Assembly: GCA_009774585.1 (NCBI GenBank)
Contig: VSOA01000009.1
Coordinates: 1-32,258, forward strand
Source: Lachnospiraceae bacterium
GTDB taxonomy: Bacteria > Bacillota > Clostridia > Lachnospirales > Lachnospiraceae
Direction of reading: 5' to 3'
Length of the DNA: 32,258 bases
Of the stretch, positions 15,596 through 23,685 are shown in pieces; position 1 is the stretch's first letter; the number at the start of each line of letters is the position of its first letter. A model generated the notes under the pieces. That model searched no databases. It saw only the letters and a program-made list of their open reading frames with translations, and had not been told where the DNA came from. Made by a program: the position numbers and the translations under genes.

Positions 15596-17590
15596 ATGGA
15601 ACAGGGGAAAAAGAAGCAGACGACAGAGGAAGAGAAACTTCGTCATTATCGGGATGCCTATGAGCGGGAAAGACAGAAGAATCGTGTTCTGGCAGGGAAA
15701 CTTGCTGAGGCACAGCAAAAGGAAACGGAACTGGAGGAGCGCTTAAACCGTATTAAGGGCAGTGTATTCTGGCGGATATCCAAACCTTTGCGCGCTGCTG
15801 TGCACTGGATTCAGCGCACGAGGCAGAGGCTTGGCTACTACGGGGGACCGAAAGGCGTCGCGCGGAAACTGAATGCAAAGAGCATTGAGCGGAAAGCGCG
15901 CGCGCAGCATGGGACGGCGGGTTTTCCGAATGCGGAAGAGGCGAAGCGGCAGAGAGAGTACAAATTTCCCCGTAAGATTACATTCAGTATTCTGGTGCCG
16001 TTATACAATACGCCGGAGAAGTTCCTGCGCCAAGCGATCGACTCTGTGTGTGCGCAGACTTATGGCGGCTGGCAGCTTTGTCTGGCGGACGGGTCCGATG
16101 CAGAGCACGCTGACGTGAAGAAAATCTGTCAGGAATACACGGCGAAAGATTCACGGATTGTTTACCGGAAACTCTCGAAGAATGAGGGGATATCGGGAAA
16201 CACCAATAAATGTTTTGCCATGGCGACAGGGGATTATATCGCGCTATTCGACCATGACGACGTGCTGCATCCGAGCGTATTGTTTGAATATATGAAGGCA
16301 ATCTGTGATCGGGGCGCGGATTATATTTACTGTGACGAGGCGACTTTTAAGGGGAAAAAGACAATTGACGATATGATTACGCTGCATTTCAAACCTGATT
16401 ATGCACCGGATAATCTTCGTGCCAACAATTATATCTGTCATTTCAGTGCTTTTGACAGAAAGCTGCTGGAGGGTATGCAGTTGTTCCGTTCGCAGTTTGA
16501 CGGCAGTCAGGACCATGATATGATTCTGAGACTGACAAGCAGGGCAAAATGTGTGGTTCATGTGCCGAAACTGCTCTATTACTGGCGCTCTCATGAAGGC
16601 AGCGTGGCGGCGGATATCAATGCCAAGAGTTACGCTATTGATGCGGCGAAAGGAGCCGTGGCATCGCATCTTGAAGAACATGGATTCAAAAATTTTGAAA
16701 TTACTTCCACGAAGGCATTTGAGACGATTTTTCAGATTAAATATGAGATACAGGGGAATCCGCTTATCAGCATTGTGATTCCGAATAAGGATCATCTTGA
16801 GGATTTGAGCCGCTGCATTGCTTCGATTACAGAGAAGAGCACATACGATCACTATGAGATTATCGTGGTGGAAAATAACAGCACGACGGAAGAGATATTT
16901 GAGTATTATAAGAAAATACAGGATAATCCGAAAATCAAAGTCATCACATATCAAGGCGGGTTTAACTATTCCAAAATTTGTAATCTGGGGGCGTCCAAAG
17001 CACGGGGTGAATACCTTCTGCTGCTGAATAACGACACGGAAGTGATCACACTCGACTGGATGGAGGAGCTTCTGATGTATGCGCAGCGTCCGGACGTGGG
17101 CGCAGTTGGTGCAAAGCTCTATTATGCGGACAGAACCATTCAACATGCGGGCGTAGTGCTCGCACTGGGACAGCACAGAACCGCCGGGCACAGCCACTAT
17201 CGTGTCAGCAGCAATAATCTGGGTTATATGGGGCGGCTCTGTTATGCGCAGAACGTGATGGCAGTGACGGGAGCCTGCCTGATGATGCGAAAAGCGGTAT
17301 ATGATGAATTAAAAGGTCTGGACGAAAGTTTCGAAGTCTCATTAAACGATGTGGATCTGTGCATCCGTGCGTGGAAAGCGGGTTACGTCAATGTGTTTAC
17401 ACCTTTTGCAGAACTGTATCACTATGAATCCGTTTCGCGGGGGCTTGATGACCACGGCGAGAAGGCGCAGCGGTATGAGAGGGAGTCGGCGGCCTTCCGG
17501 GCAAAATGGAAGGAACTGCTGGAGGCGGGGGATCCTTATTACAACCCGAATTTCTCGCTCGACCGCAGCGATTTTGCACTGAAGATTTAG
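15596..17590 (+). CDS. Bifunctional glycosyltransferase with two complete GT2 domains
   Basis: The protein has 664 residues from the ATG at 15596, chosen because GGAG lies 6 nt upstream; the in-frame ATG at 15584 has no site and contributes the GGAG itself. Residues about 10-55 are a charged helix (AYERERQKNRVLAGKLAEAQ, ending VFWRISKPLR), paralogous to the previous protein. The first GT2 domain (about 129-350) has SILVPLYN, FDHDD at about 219 and YYWRSHEGS. The second (about 391-620) has SIVIPNKDH, LLNNDTEV at about 477 and YHYESVSRG. Both look intact, so one protein could add two sugars or alternate linkages. This is common in rhamnan and teichoic-type polymer loci. It is probably the last gene of the run from 4347. 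Confidence 0.9.
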   Translation: MEQGKKKQTTEEEKLRHYRDAYERERQKNRVLAGKLAEAQQKETELEERLNRIKGSVFWRISKPLRAAVHWIQRTRQRLGYYGGPKGVARKLNAKSIERKARAQHGTAGFPNAEEAKRQREYKFPRKITFSILVPLYNTPEKFLRQAIDSVCAQTYGGWQLCLADGSDAEHADVKKICQEYTAKDSRIVYRKLSKNEGISGNTNKCFAMATGDYIALFDHDDVLHPSVLFEYMKAICDRGADYIYCDEATFKGKKTIDDMITLHFKPDYAPDNLRANNYICHFSAFDRKLLEGMQLFRSQFDGSQDHDMILRLTSRAKCVVHVPKLLYYWRSHEGSVAADINAKSYAIDAAKGAVASHLEEHGFKNFEITSTKAFETIFQIKYEIQGNPLISIVIPNKDHLEDLSRCIASITEKSTYDHYEIIVVENNSTTEEIFEYYKKIQDNPKIKVITYQGGFNYSKICNLGASKARGEYLLLLNNDTEVITLDWMEELLMYAQRPDVGAVGAKLYYADRTIQHAGVVLALGQHRTAGHSHYRVSSNNLGYMGRLCYAQNVMAVTGACLMMRKAVYDELKGLDESFEVSLNDVDLCIRAWKAGYVNVFTPFAELYHYESVSRGLDDHGEKAQRYERESAAFRAKWKELLEAGDPYYNPNFSLDRSDFALKI

Positions 17591-17623
17591 CGCGCTATTT
17601 AGTGTGTTATTTTCCAAAATATG

Positions 17624-17653
17624 TTTACGAGTATATTCACAGTATGATAAAAT
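17624..17653 (+). promoter_or_regulatory. Promoter of the phosphoglucomutase gene
   Basis: TTTACG (17624-17629), an 18-nt spacer and TAAAAT (17648-17653), with TG one base before the -10 (extended -10). The leader to the ATG is about 90 nt and ends in a strong GGAGG. Confidence 0.6.
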
Positions 17654-17748
17654 AATATACAGTGAGTGTGATCTGTAAATGTATGATCAGAACATTCTCC
17701 GGCAGAAGAGTTTAGCTGCAAGAAATCAGGATTAATGGAGGTAACGGG

Positions 17749-19470
17749 ATGGGCTACAAAGAACAATTTGATTTTTGGGTAGAAGATTCTTACTTTGACG
17801 ATGCGACGAAGCAGGAGCTTCTCGCGATCAGAAACGATGAGAAAGAGATTGAAGACCGTTTTTATAAGGATCTCGCCTTTGGTACGGGTGGACTGCGCGG
17901 TGTCATCGGCGCCGGTACGAACCGCATGAATATCTATACGGTGCGTAAAGCTACGCAGGGTCTTGCCAATTACATAAAGAAGCAGGGCGGAGAAGACAAG
18001 GGTGTGGCAATCGCCTATGACTCAAGAAGAAAATCTCCGGAGTTTGCGGATGAGGCAGCGCTTTGTCTGGCAGCAAACGGTATCAAGGCGTATGTGTTTG
18101 ATGCGCTTCGTCCTACACCGGAATTATCATTTGCGCTGCGCGAACTGGGATGTATTTCAGGTATTGTTATCACGGCAAGCCACAATCCGCCGGAGTATAA
18201 CGGATATAAATGCTATTGGGAGGACGGCGCGCAGGTTACCGCTCCCAAGGATAAAGAGATTATCACGGAAGTTAACAACGTGACGGATTATCATACCGTA
18301 AAGACCATGGACAAGGAGGAGGCGAAGAAAGCCGGACTCTATGTGGTAATCGGCAAAGAAATTGATGATAAGTACATGGTTGAGCTTAAGAAGCAGATTA
18401 TTCATCCGGATGTAATCAAAGATATGGCAGAGGATATGAAGATTGTATATTCTCCGTTTAACGGAACGGGAAATGTACCGGTCAGAAGAATCCTTTCAGA
18501 ACTCGGATTTAAGAATGTATATGTAGTTCCCGAGCAGGAAATGCCCGATCCGGATTTTACTACATTGGAGTATCCGAATCCGGAAGATCCCAAGGCATTT
18601 ACGCTCGCCCTCAAGCTGGCAAAAGAGAAAAATGCGGATATCGTACTCGCGACCGACCCGGATGCGGACAGACTCGGTATCTATGCGCTGGATACGAAGT
18701 CCGGCGAGTATGTTCCTTTTACCGGTAATATGTCCGGCATGTTAATTGCAGAGTATATCCTGAGAGAGAGAACGGCAACTGATACGATGCCTGAGAATCC
18801 GGCGCTTGTTACAACAATTGTTACGACCAATATGGCTCGTGCGATAGCGGACGATTATAAAGTGAAATTCATTGAAGTCCTGACAGGATTCAAGTTTATC
18901 GGCGAGCAGATTAAGTTGTTTGAGCAGAACGGTTCCAACAACTATGTATTCGGACTGGAAGAAAGCTATGGCTGCCTTGCAGGAACACATGCAAGAGACA
19001 AGGATGCAATCGTGGCGGTTATGTGTCTGTGCGAGATGGCGGCATGGTGTAAGAAGAACGGCAAGACCGTATGGGATCAGATGATCACCCTCTATGAGAA
19101 ATACGGTTATTTCAAAGAGAGCCAGTATTCTATCACTATGAAAGGCATCGATGGTGCAAAAGAAATCGAGGAGCTTATGAATAAGCTTCGCAGCAATCCG
19201 CCGAAGGCGTTCGGCGAACTGAAAGTGAAAGAGTTCAGGGATTATACGACCGGCAAGACACTGAATCTGGAGACGGGTGAGGCAGGAGAGACAGGACTTC
19301 CGCAGTCCAATGTACTTTACTTCGACCTGACGAATGATTCATGGTGCTGTGCGCGTCCTTCCGGTACGGAGCCGAAGATTAAGTTCTATATGGGTGTTAA
19401 AGGAACGAGTCTGGAAGACGCTGAGGCAAGGTTGAATAAGCTGACGGAAGACTTAAAAGCATATTTGTAA
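17749..19470 (+). CDS. pgcA: Phosphoglucomutase / phosphomannomutase (alpha-D-phosphohexomutase)
   Basis: The protein has 573 residues, the length of Gram-positive PgcA-type enzymes. It interconverts glucose-6-phosphate and glucose-1-phosphate in the cytosol. The phosphoserine loop TASHNPP places the catalytic serine at S144. The metal-binding loop is D303PDADR308, the sugar-binding loop GLEESYG is near residue 405, and the phosphate-binding loop RPSGTEPKIKFY is near the C-terminus. GGAGG lies 7 nt before the ATG. It has its own promoter and a hairpin terminator, so it is a separate unit within the glycan locus. Its product feeds RfbA (dTDP-glucose) and also UDP-glucose synthesis. Specificity for glucose rather than mannose is inferred from similarity and context. 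Confidence 0.93.
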   Translation: MGYKEQFDFWVEDSYFDDATKQELLAIRNDEKEIEDRFYKDLAFGTGGLRGVIGAGTNRMNIYTVRKATQGLANYIKKQGGEDKGVAIAYDSRRKSPEFADEAALCLAANGIKAYVFDALRPTPELSFALRELGCISGIVITASHNPPEYNGYKCYWEDGAQVTAPKDKEIITEVNNVTDYHTVKTMDKEEAKKAGLYVVIGKEIDDKYMVELKKQIIHPDVIKDMAEDMKIVYSPFNGTGNVPVRRILSELGFKNVYVVPEQEMPDPDFTTLEYPNPEDPKAFTLALKLAKEKNADIVLATDPDADRLGIYALDTKSGEYVPFTGNMSGMLIAEYILRERTATDTMPENPALVTTIVTTNMARAIADDYKVKFIEVLTGFKFIGEQIKLFEQNGSNNYVFGLEESYGCLAGTHARDKDAIVAVMCLCEMAAWCKKNGKTVWDQMITLYEKYGYFKESQYSITMKGIDGAKEIEELMNKLRSNPPKAFGELKVKEFRDYTTGKTLNLETGEAGETGLPQSNVLYFDLTNDSWCCARPSGTEPKIKFYMGVKGTSLEDAEARLNKLTEDLKAYL

Positions 19471-19518
19471 TAAAACGAGCAAACGCGGATAAGAGAATAT
19501 ATTCAAATTGCGTTACCA

Positions 19519-19553
19519 GTCGCCCTGCGTGGAGCAGGGCGATGCTTCTTTTT
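19519..19553 (+). terminator. Rho-independent terminator or attenuator after phosphoglucomutase
   Basis: CGCCCTGC (19521-19528) pairs with GCAGGGCG (19534-19541) around a 5-nt loop, with one further A-U and one G-U pair outside. ATGCTTCTTTTT follows. It ends only 20 bp before the GGAGG of the next GT gene and no promoter is visible between them. Confidence 0.75.
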
Positions 19554-19587
19554 GAGAGGCAGCAATGGAAGCGAAGGAGGCTTCGCC

Positions 19588-21027
19588 GTGGGAAATAAGA
19601 TATTTAAGATGAACAACTTCATAAAAACCGCGAACTACTTCAGAAAGAACGGGATCCGCCACACTTACTATGCGGCGAAAGAACGGCTGGAAGAAGAACG
19701 GAAGTCAGTTTATTATTACAAAGAACCTTCGGCGGACAAACTGGCGGAACAGGCAGAAGAGACGGCTGACTGCCACGAAGTGTTCAGCATTGTGGTGCCG
19801 GCATATGAGACGCAAGAAGCGTTTCTGCGTGATATGCTTGATTCCGTATGCAGACAGAGTTACGGGAGATGGGAACTGATTATTGCAGATGCGAGCGCAA
19901 GTGATACGGTTGAGAGGATAGTACAGGACGCTGCGCGTAGAATGACGAAAGAAAACGGTGAAAACCGTATCAAATATAGACGCCTGACAGAGAATAAAGG
20001 TATCTCCGGCAATACGAATGCAGGAATTGAAATAGCATCCGGAGATTATATTGCGCTGTTAGATCACGACGACTTTCTGGCGCCGGATGCGCTGTATCAT
20101 ATGGTGAAGGCGGTTCACAAATCCAAGGAAGAAGGGATAGTCCCCGCACTGCTATATACGGATGAGGACAAATATGAGAATAGCAATAGTTATTATACGT
20201 CACCACACAAGAAGGAAAAATTTAATTTTGATTTAATTTTATCAAATAATTACATCTGTCATTTTACCGCAGTGGAGACAAAGCTTATGAAAAGCTTGCA
20301 GCTGCGCAGAAAATTTGATGGAGCGCAGGACTATGATCTGGTACTGCGGGTAGTGAGTGAATTGTTGAAAACGGTTCCGCCGCACGAATTGTCAAAGCGG
20401 ATGATTCACATACCGCATATTCTTTATCATTGGAGAAGCCATTCGGATTCTACAGCGGAAAACACTGCCAGCAAAAGTTATGCGTACGAGGCAGGGAAGA
20501 ATGCGCTGGCTGATTTTTGCGCCGGGCAGGGGTGGAAAGCGGAAGTACGGCACAGTCTGCATCTGGGCTTCTATGAGATTGCGTATTTACCGGATGTGCT
20601 GACGGTGCGAAATGACATAGGTATCGTAGGAGGACGGATATTGGATGCCCGCGGACGGATATGCGGCGGCGCTTTCGATAATGACGGAACATGCAGATAC
20701 GAAGGACTGCACAGAGAATACAGCGGCGGAAGCACCCATAAGGCGGCGCTTAAGCAGGATGCGGCGGCAGTTGATATCCGTTGTGTACAGGTCAGACCCG
20801 AATTGCGTGAGCAGTTTGAGCAGATTACCGGACAACAGTATGAGGAGAGAACGATTCGCTGTAAGACAGGGCGGGAACATGTAGAGCTGCGTATTGCGGA
20901 TATATCCGGACTGGTCTGTGACGAGGAGGGATACCGCAAGCTGAGTATGGAACTGGGACGCGCGGCATTTGAACATGGATATCTGGTGTTATGGAATCCG
21001 GCAATGACGGTTTATGCCAATCGCTAA
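19588..21027 (+). CDS. GT2 glycosyltransferase with an intact first and a truncated second GT2 domain
   Basis: The protein has 479 residues from a GTG at 19588, chosen because AAGGAGG lies 7 nt upstream; the in-frame TTG at 19552 sits inside the terminator. One GT2 domain (about 65-310) is complete, with SIVVPAYE, LLDHDDF at about 160, YTDEDKYE and YHWRSHSDSTA. The remaining part (about 340-479) aligns by eye with only the C-terminal half of a second GT2 domain (DIGIVGGRILD, compare DVGAVGAKLYY in the previous GT). The nucleotide-binding half and its NNDT motif are missing. It is likely active through the first domain only. Expression may depend on read-through of the hairpin just upstream. 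The next GT starts 12 nt after its stop codon. Confidence 0.88.
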   Translation: MGNKIFKMNNFIKTANYFRKNGIRHTYYAAKERLEEERKSVYYYKEPSADKLAEQAEETADCHEVFSIVVPAYETQEAFLRDMLDSVCRQSYGRWELIIADASASDTVERIVQDAARRMTKENGENRIKYRRLTENKGISGNTNAGIEIASGDYIALLDHDDFLAPDALYHMVKAVHKSKEEGIVPALLYTDEDKYENSNSYYTSPHKKEKFNFDLILSNNYICHFTAVETKLMKSLQLRRKFDGAQDYDLVLRVVSELLKTVPPHELSKRMIHIPHILYHWRSHSDSTAENTASKSYAYEAGKNALADFCAGQGWKAEVRHSLHLGFYEIAYLPDVLTVRNDIGIVGGRILDARGRICGGAFDNDGTCRYEGLHREYSGGSTHKAALKQDAAAVDIRCVQVRPELREQFEQITGQQYEERTIRCKTGREHVELRIADISGLVCDEEGYRKLSMELGRAAFEHGYLVLWNPAMTVYANR

Positions 21028-21038
21028 GGGGATGAAAT

Positions 21039-22007
21039 ATGGAACAGAGAATACAATCAACGGTGGTGATTCCCAATTATAACGGAATCAATTATATAGA
21101 AAAATGTCTGGCGATGCTTGTGAAGGAGCCGGCTCATATCATCGTGGTGGACAACGGTTCCGACGACGGAAGCAGGGAAGTTGTACAAGAGAAATTTCCG
21201 CAAGTGGAACTGATTTGTCTTGACCGGAACTATGGCTTTTGCAAAGCCGTAAACGTTGGGATTGCCAACAGTAAGACAACATATGTTATATTATTGAATA
21301 ACGATACAGAAATAGAGGCTGGGTTCGTGAGAGCGATGGAACAGCCTCTTATGTGGCGGGGCGAGATTTTTTCCGGTGCGGCGCAAATCAGGAATCTGCA
21401 GCATCCGGAACTGATGGACGATGCGGGAGACTACTACTGTGCATTCGGCTGGGCGTTTGCAAGAGGAAAGGATAAGCCGTATCAGGAGTATCTGAGAACA
21501 CGCAGAGTATTTGCCGGCTGCGGTGCGGCGGTCATATGCCGCAGGAAAATATTTAATGAAATCGGAACGATGGATGAAAATCATTTCGCATATCTGGAAG
21601 ATATCGACTTAGGGTATCGTGCCAGAATACACGGCTATTATAATATTTATATCCCGAAGGCAATAGTATATCATGCAGGAAGCGGTGTTTCAGGTTCCCG
21701 ACATAACAGTTTTAAGGTGAAGCTGTCTGCCCAGAACAGCGTGTATCTGGCATACAAGAATATGCCGTTTTTCCAGCTTCTGTTGAATATGCCGTTTCTT
21801 CTTGCAGGTTTTGCGGTGAAGATGATCTACTTTACCCGCAAGGGATTGGGCAGAGATTATGCCGCCGGACTGTGCAAAGGCATAAAGCTTAGCCTTTCTA
21901 AAGAGGGCAGGGCACATAAAGTGCGCTTCCAAAGAGAAAATCTTTACAACTATATCGTGATACAATTAGAATTATGGCGCAACATATGGTATCGATTTAT
22001 GAACTGA
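21039..22007 (+). CDS. GT2 glycosyltransferase, rhamnosyltransferase-like (WbbL type)
   Basis: The protein has 322 residues. A single GT2 domain holds TVVIPNYNG at the N-terminus, VVDNGSDDGS, LLNNDTEI (about 85-92) and the acceptor-side EDIDLGYRARIHGY. A hydrophobic or amphipathic C-terminal stretch (about 245-275, FQLLLNMPFLLAGFAVKM) could attach it to the membrane. AAGGGG precedes the ATG. This architecture is typical of WbbL-like enzymes that add L-rhamnose to a lipid-linked acceptor, which would fit the rfb genes, but the donor is inferred. It is probably transcribed with the GT at 19588. Confidence 0.87.
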   Translation: MEQRIQSTVVIPNYNGINYIEKCLAMLVKEPAHIIVVDNGSDDGSREVVQEKFPQVELICLDRNYGFCKAVNVGIANSKTTYVILLNNDTEIEAGFVRAMEQPLMWRGEIFSGAAQIRNLQHPELMDDAGDYYCAFGWAFARGKDKPYQEYLRTRRVFAGCGAAVICRRKIFNEIGTMDENHFAYLEDIDLGYRARIHGYYNIYIPKAIVYHAGSGVSGSRHNSFKVKLSAQNSVYLAYKNMPFFQLLLNMPFLLAGFAVKMIYFTRKGLGRDYAAGLCKGIKLSLSKEGRAHKVRFQRENLYNYIVIQLELWRNIWYRFMN

Positions 22008-22016
22008 TGCGATAGG

Positions 22017-22045
22017 TTGTGTTTTTGACTAAAATATTGTAAGAT
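22017..22045 (+). promoter_or_regulatory. Putative promoter of the initiating transferase gene
   Basis: TTGTGT (22017-22022), a 17-nt spacer and TAAGAT (22040-22045). It is a moderate match lying in the 57-bp gap before the gene. Confidence 0.4.
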
Positions 22046-22064
22046 ACATGCAGAGGCTTAGAAT

Positions 22065-23450
22065 ATGATTAAAGATAATCAGAAATATTTTAATAGGCTG
22101 CACGTAGTGCTGGATGCCATAGTCATAGCGGCTTCCTATATGCTGGCTTGGTATATTAAGTTTGCCAGCCCCATTTCAGACATCGGACCAGCTACCGGTG
22201 TTCTTTCTATGCGCACATATTTTCAGATGCTCTATGCGATCGTTCCGGGGTATCTGATTCTGTACTATATTTTCAACTTATATACGCCCAAGCGCGCAAC
22301 CGTGCACAAATACGAAATTTTGAATATTTTTCAGGCGAATGTGGTAGGGTTGATTCTGTTGATGGCAGGGTGGTATCTGGTTGAACAGATTCACTTTTCG
22401 CGTGCCATGATGGGCTATTTCTTTATCCTGAATATTCTTTTTACTACGCTGGGACGTTCTTTCATCCGTATGCTTCTACAATATTTCCGTGAAAAAGGTT
22501 ACAATCTGAAATATATTCTTCTGGTAGGATATTCACGTGCGGCGGAGGAATATATCAATCGTATCAACTCTAATCCTCAGTGGGGATATGTGGTGCGGGG
22601 GATTCTGGATGACAGCGTACCGAGAGGCACACTGTATAAAGGCGTTAAAGTTGTCGGAACAATCGAAAACCTGCTCTATATTCTGCCGGAAAATAAACTT
22701 GACGAGATTGCCATCACGCTTTCGTTGAAAGATTATGACAATCTGGAACACATTGTAGATATCTGTGAGAAATCCGGTGTTCATACCAAGTTTATCCCGG
22801 ACTACAACAGTATGTTTCCGAGCCGCCCGTATACGGAAGACCTGATGGGACTGCCCGTAATCAATATCCGTTATGTTCCGCTGACTAATACGCTAAACTG
22901 GATTGCCAAGAGAGCGGTGGATGTGGTGACATCGATTGTTGGACTGGTAGTTTCTTCGCCGGTTATGCTGATTGCGGCTGTTGCGATCAGATGTACGTCA
23001 AGAGGTCCGATTATTTTCAAGCAGGAGCGTATCGGGCTGCACAATAAACCTTTTAAAATGTATAAATTTCGAACGATGGAAGTACAGAAGCCGTCTACGG
23101 AGGAGAAGGGCTGGACGACTAAGGATGATCCGAGAGTTACGAAAGTCGGTAAATTACTGCGCAGGACAAGTATTGACGAATTACCGCAGTTATTTAATAT
23201 TCTGATGGGCGATATGAGCGTGGTAGGACCGAGACCGGAACGCCCGCAGTTTGTAGAGAAGTTTAAAGAAGAAATTCCGCGGTATATGGTGAAGCATCAA
23301 GTCAGACCGGGACTTACCGGATGGGCGCAGATTAACGGATACCGCGGCGATACGTCCATAAAGCGAAGAATTGAATATGATATTTTCTATATTGAAAACT
23401 GGACGATGTCCTTTGATATCAAGATTATGTTTCTGACAATTTTTAAGTGA
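22065..23450 (+). CDS. Undecaprenyl-phosphate sugar-1-phosphate transferase (WcaJ/PHPT family)
   Basis: The protein has 461 residues, the size of WcaJ-type polyisoprenyl-phosphate hexose-1-phosphate transferases. It starts glycan synthesis by placing a sugar-1-phosphate, often glucose or galactose, on undecaprenyl phosphate. Four N-terminal membrane helices (about 10-140) precede a nucleotide-fold middle domain (YILLVGYSRAAEEYI). A membrane-associated helix and the bacterial sugar transferase domain (about 270-461) follow, with KQERIGL, YKFRTM, the Asp-Glu pair in RRTSIDELPQL, VGPRPERP and RPGLTGWAQING. All signature motifs are intact. AGAGG lies 8 nt before the ATG. It is the only initiating enzyme in the window. 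Most ABC-exported rhamnans of Gram-positives use a TagO/RgpG-type initiator, so a WcaJ type here is worth noting. Confidence 0.92.
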   Translation: MIKDNQKYFNRLHVVLDAIVIAASYMLAWYIKFASPISDIGPATGVLSMRTYFQMLYAIVPGYLILYYIFNLYTPKRATVHKYEILNIFQANVVGLILLMAGWYLVEQIHFSRAMMGYFFILNILFTTLGRSFIRMLLQYFREKGYNLKYILLVGYSRAAEEYINRINSNPQWGYVVRGILDDSVPRGTLYKGVKVVGTIENLLYILPENKLDEIAITLSLKDYDNLEHIVDICEKSGVHTKFIPDYNSMFPSRPYTEDLMGLPVINIRYVPLTNTLNWIAKRAVDVVTSIVGLVVSSPVMLIAAVAIRCTSRGPIIFKQERIGLHNKPFKMYKFRTMEVQKPSTEEKGWTTKDDPRVTKVGKLLRRTSIDELPQLFNILMGDMSVVGPRPERPQFVEKFKEEIPRYMVKHQVRPGLTGWAQINGYRGDTSIKRRIEYDIFYIENWTMSFDIKIMFLTIFK

Positions 23451-23463
23451 TTTATTAATAAAA

Positions 23464-23546
23464 ATGCATATTAGTGAGATAATAATTGGAAGGTTTGAGG
23501 TCGTTTGAAATTCTTAAGATTTTAGAAAGACTCACTGAATATGCAT
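23464..23546 (+). repeat. Long-loop inverted repeat after the initiating transferase
   Basis: ATGCATATTAGTGAG (23464-23478) pairs with 23531-23546, with one bulged base and a 52-nt loop. No U-run follows. The remainder of the 235-bp gap holds the LCP promoter and leader, and no gene. Confidence 0.5.
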
Positions 23547-23554
23547 CTATTATG

Positions 23555-23582
23555 TTGCAATTATGTCAAGATATAGTATAAT
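23555..23582 (+). promoter_or_regulatory. Promoter of the LCP gene
   Basis: TTGCAA (23555-23560), a 16-nt spacer and a perfect TATAAT (23577-23582), about 100 bp upstream of the ATG. The -35 box and spacer length are the same as at the rfbB promoter. Confidence 0.65.
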
Positions 23583-23685
23583 CAAATGGAAATTTACGCT
23601 ATAGCTTGATTTTTACAGTAGAGTGTGAGAAAATGAAGGTTGGAATTGTATACGATTAATAAAGGAATCAAGGGAGTACAGACGT

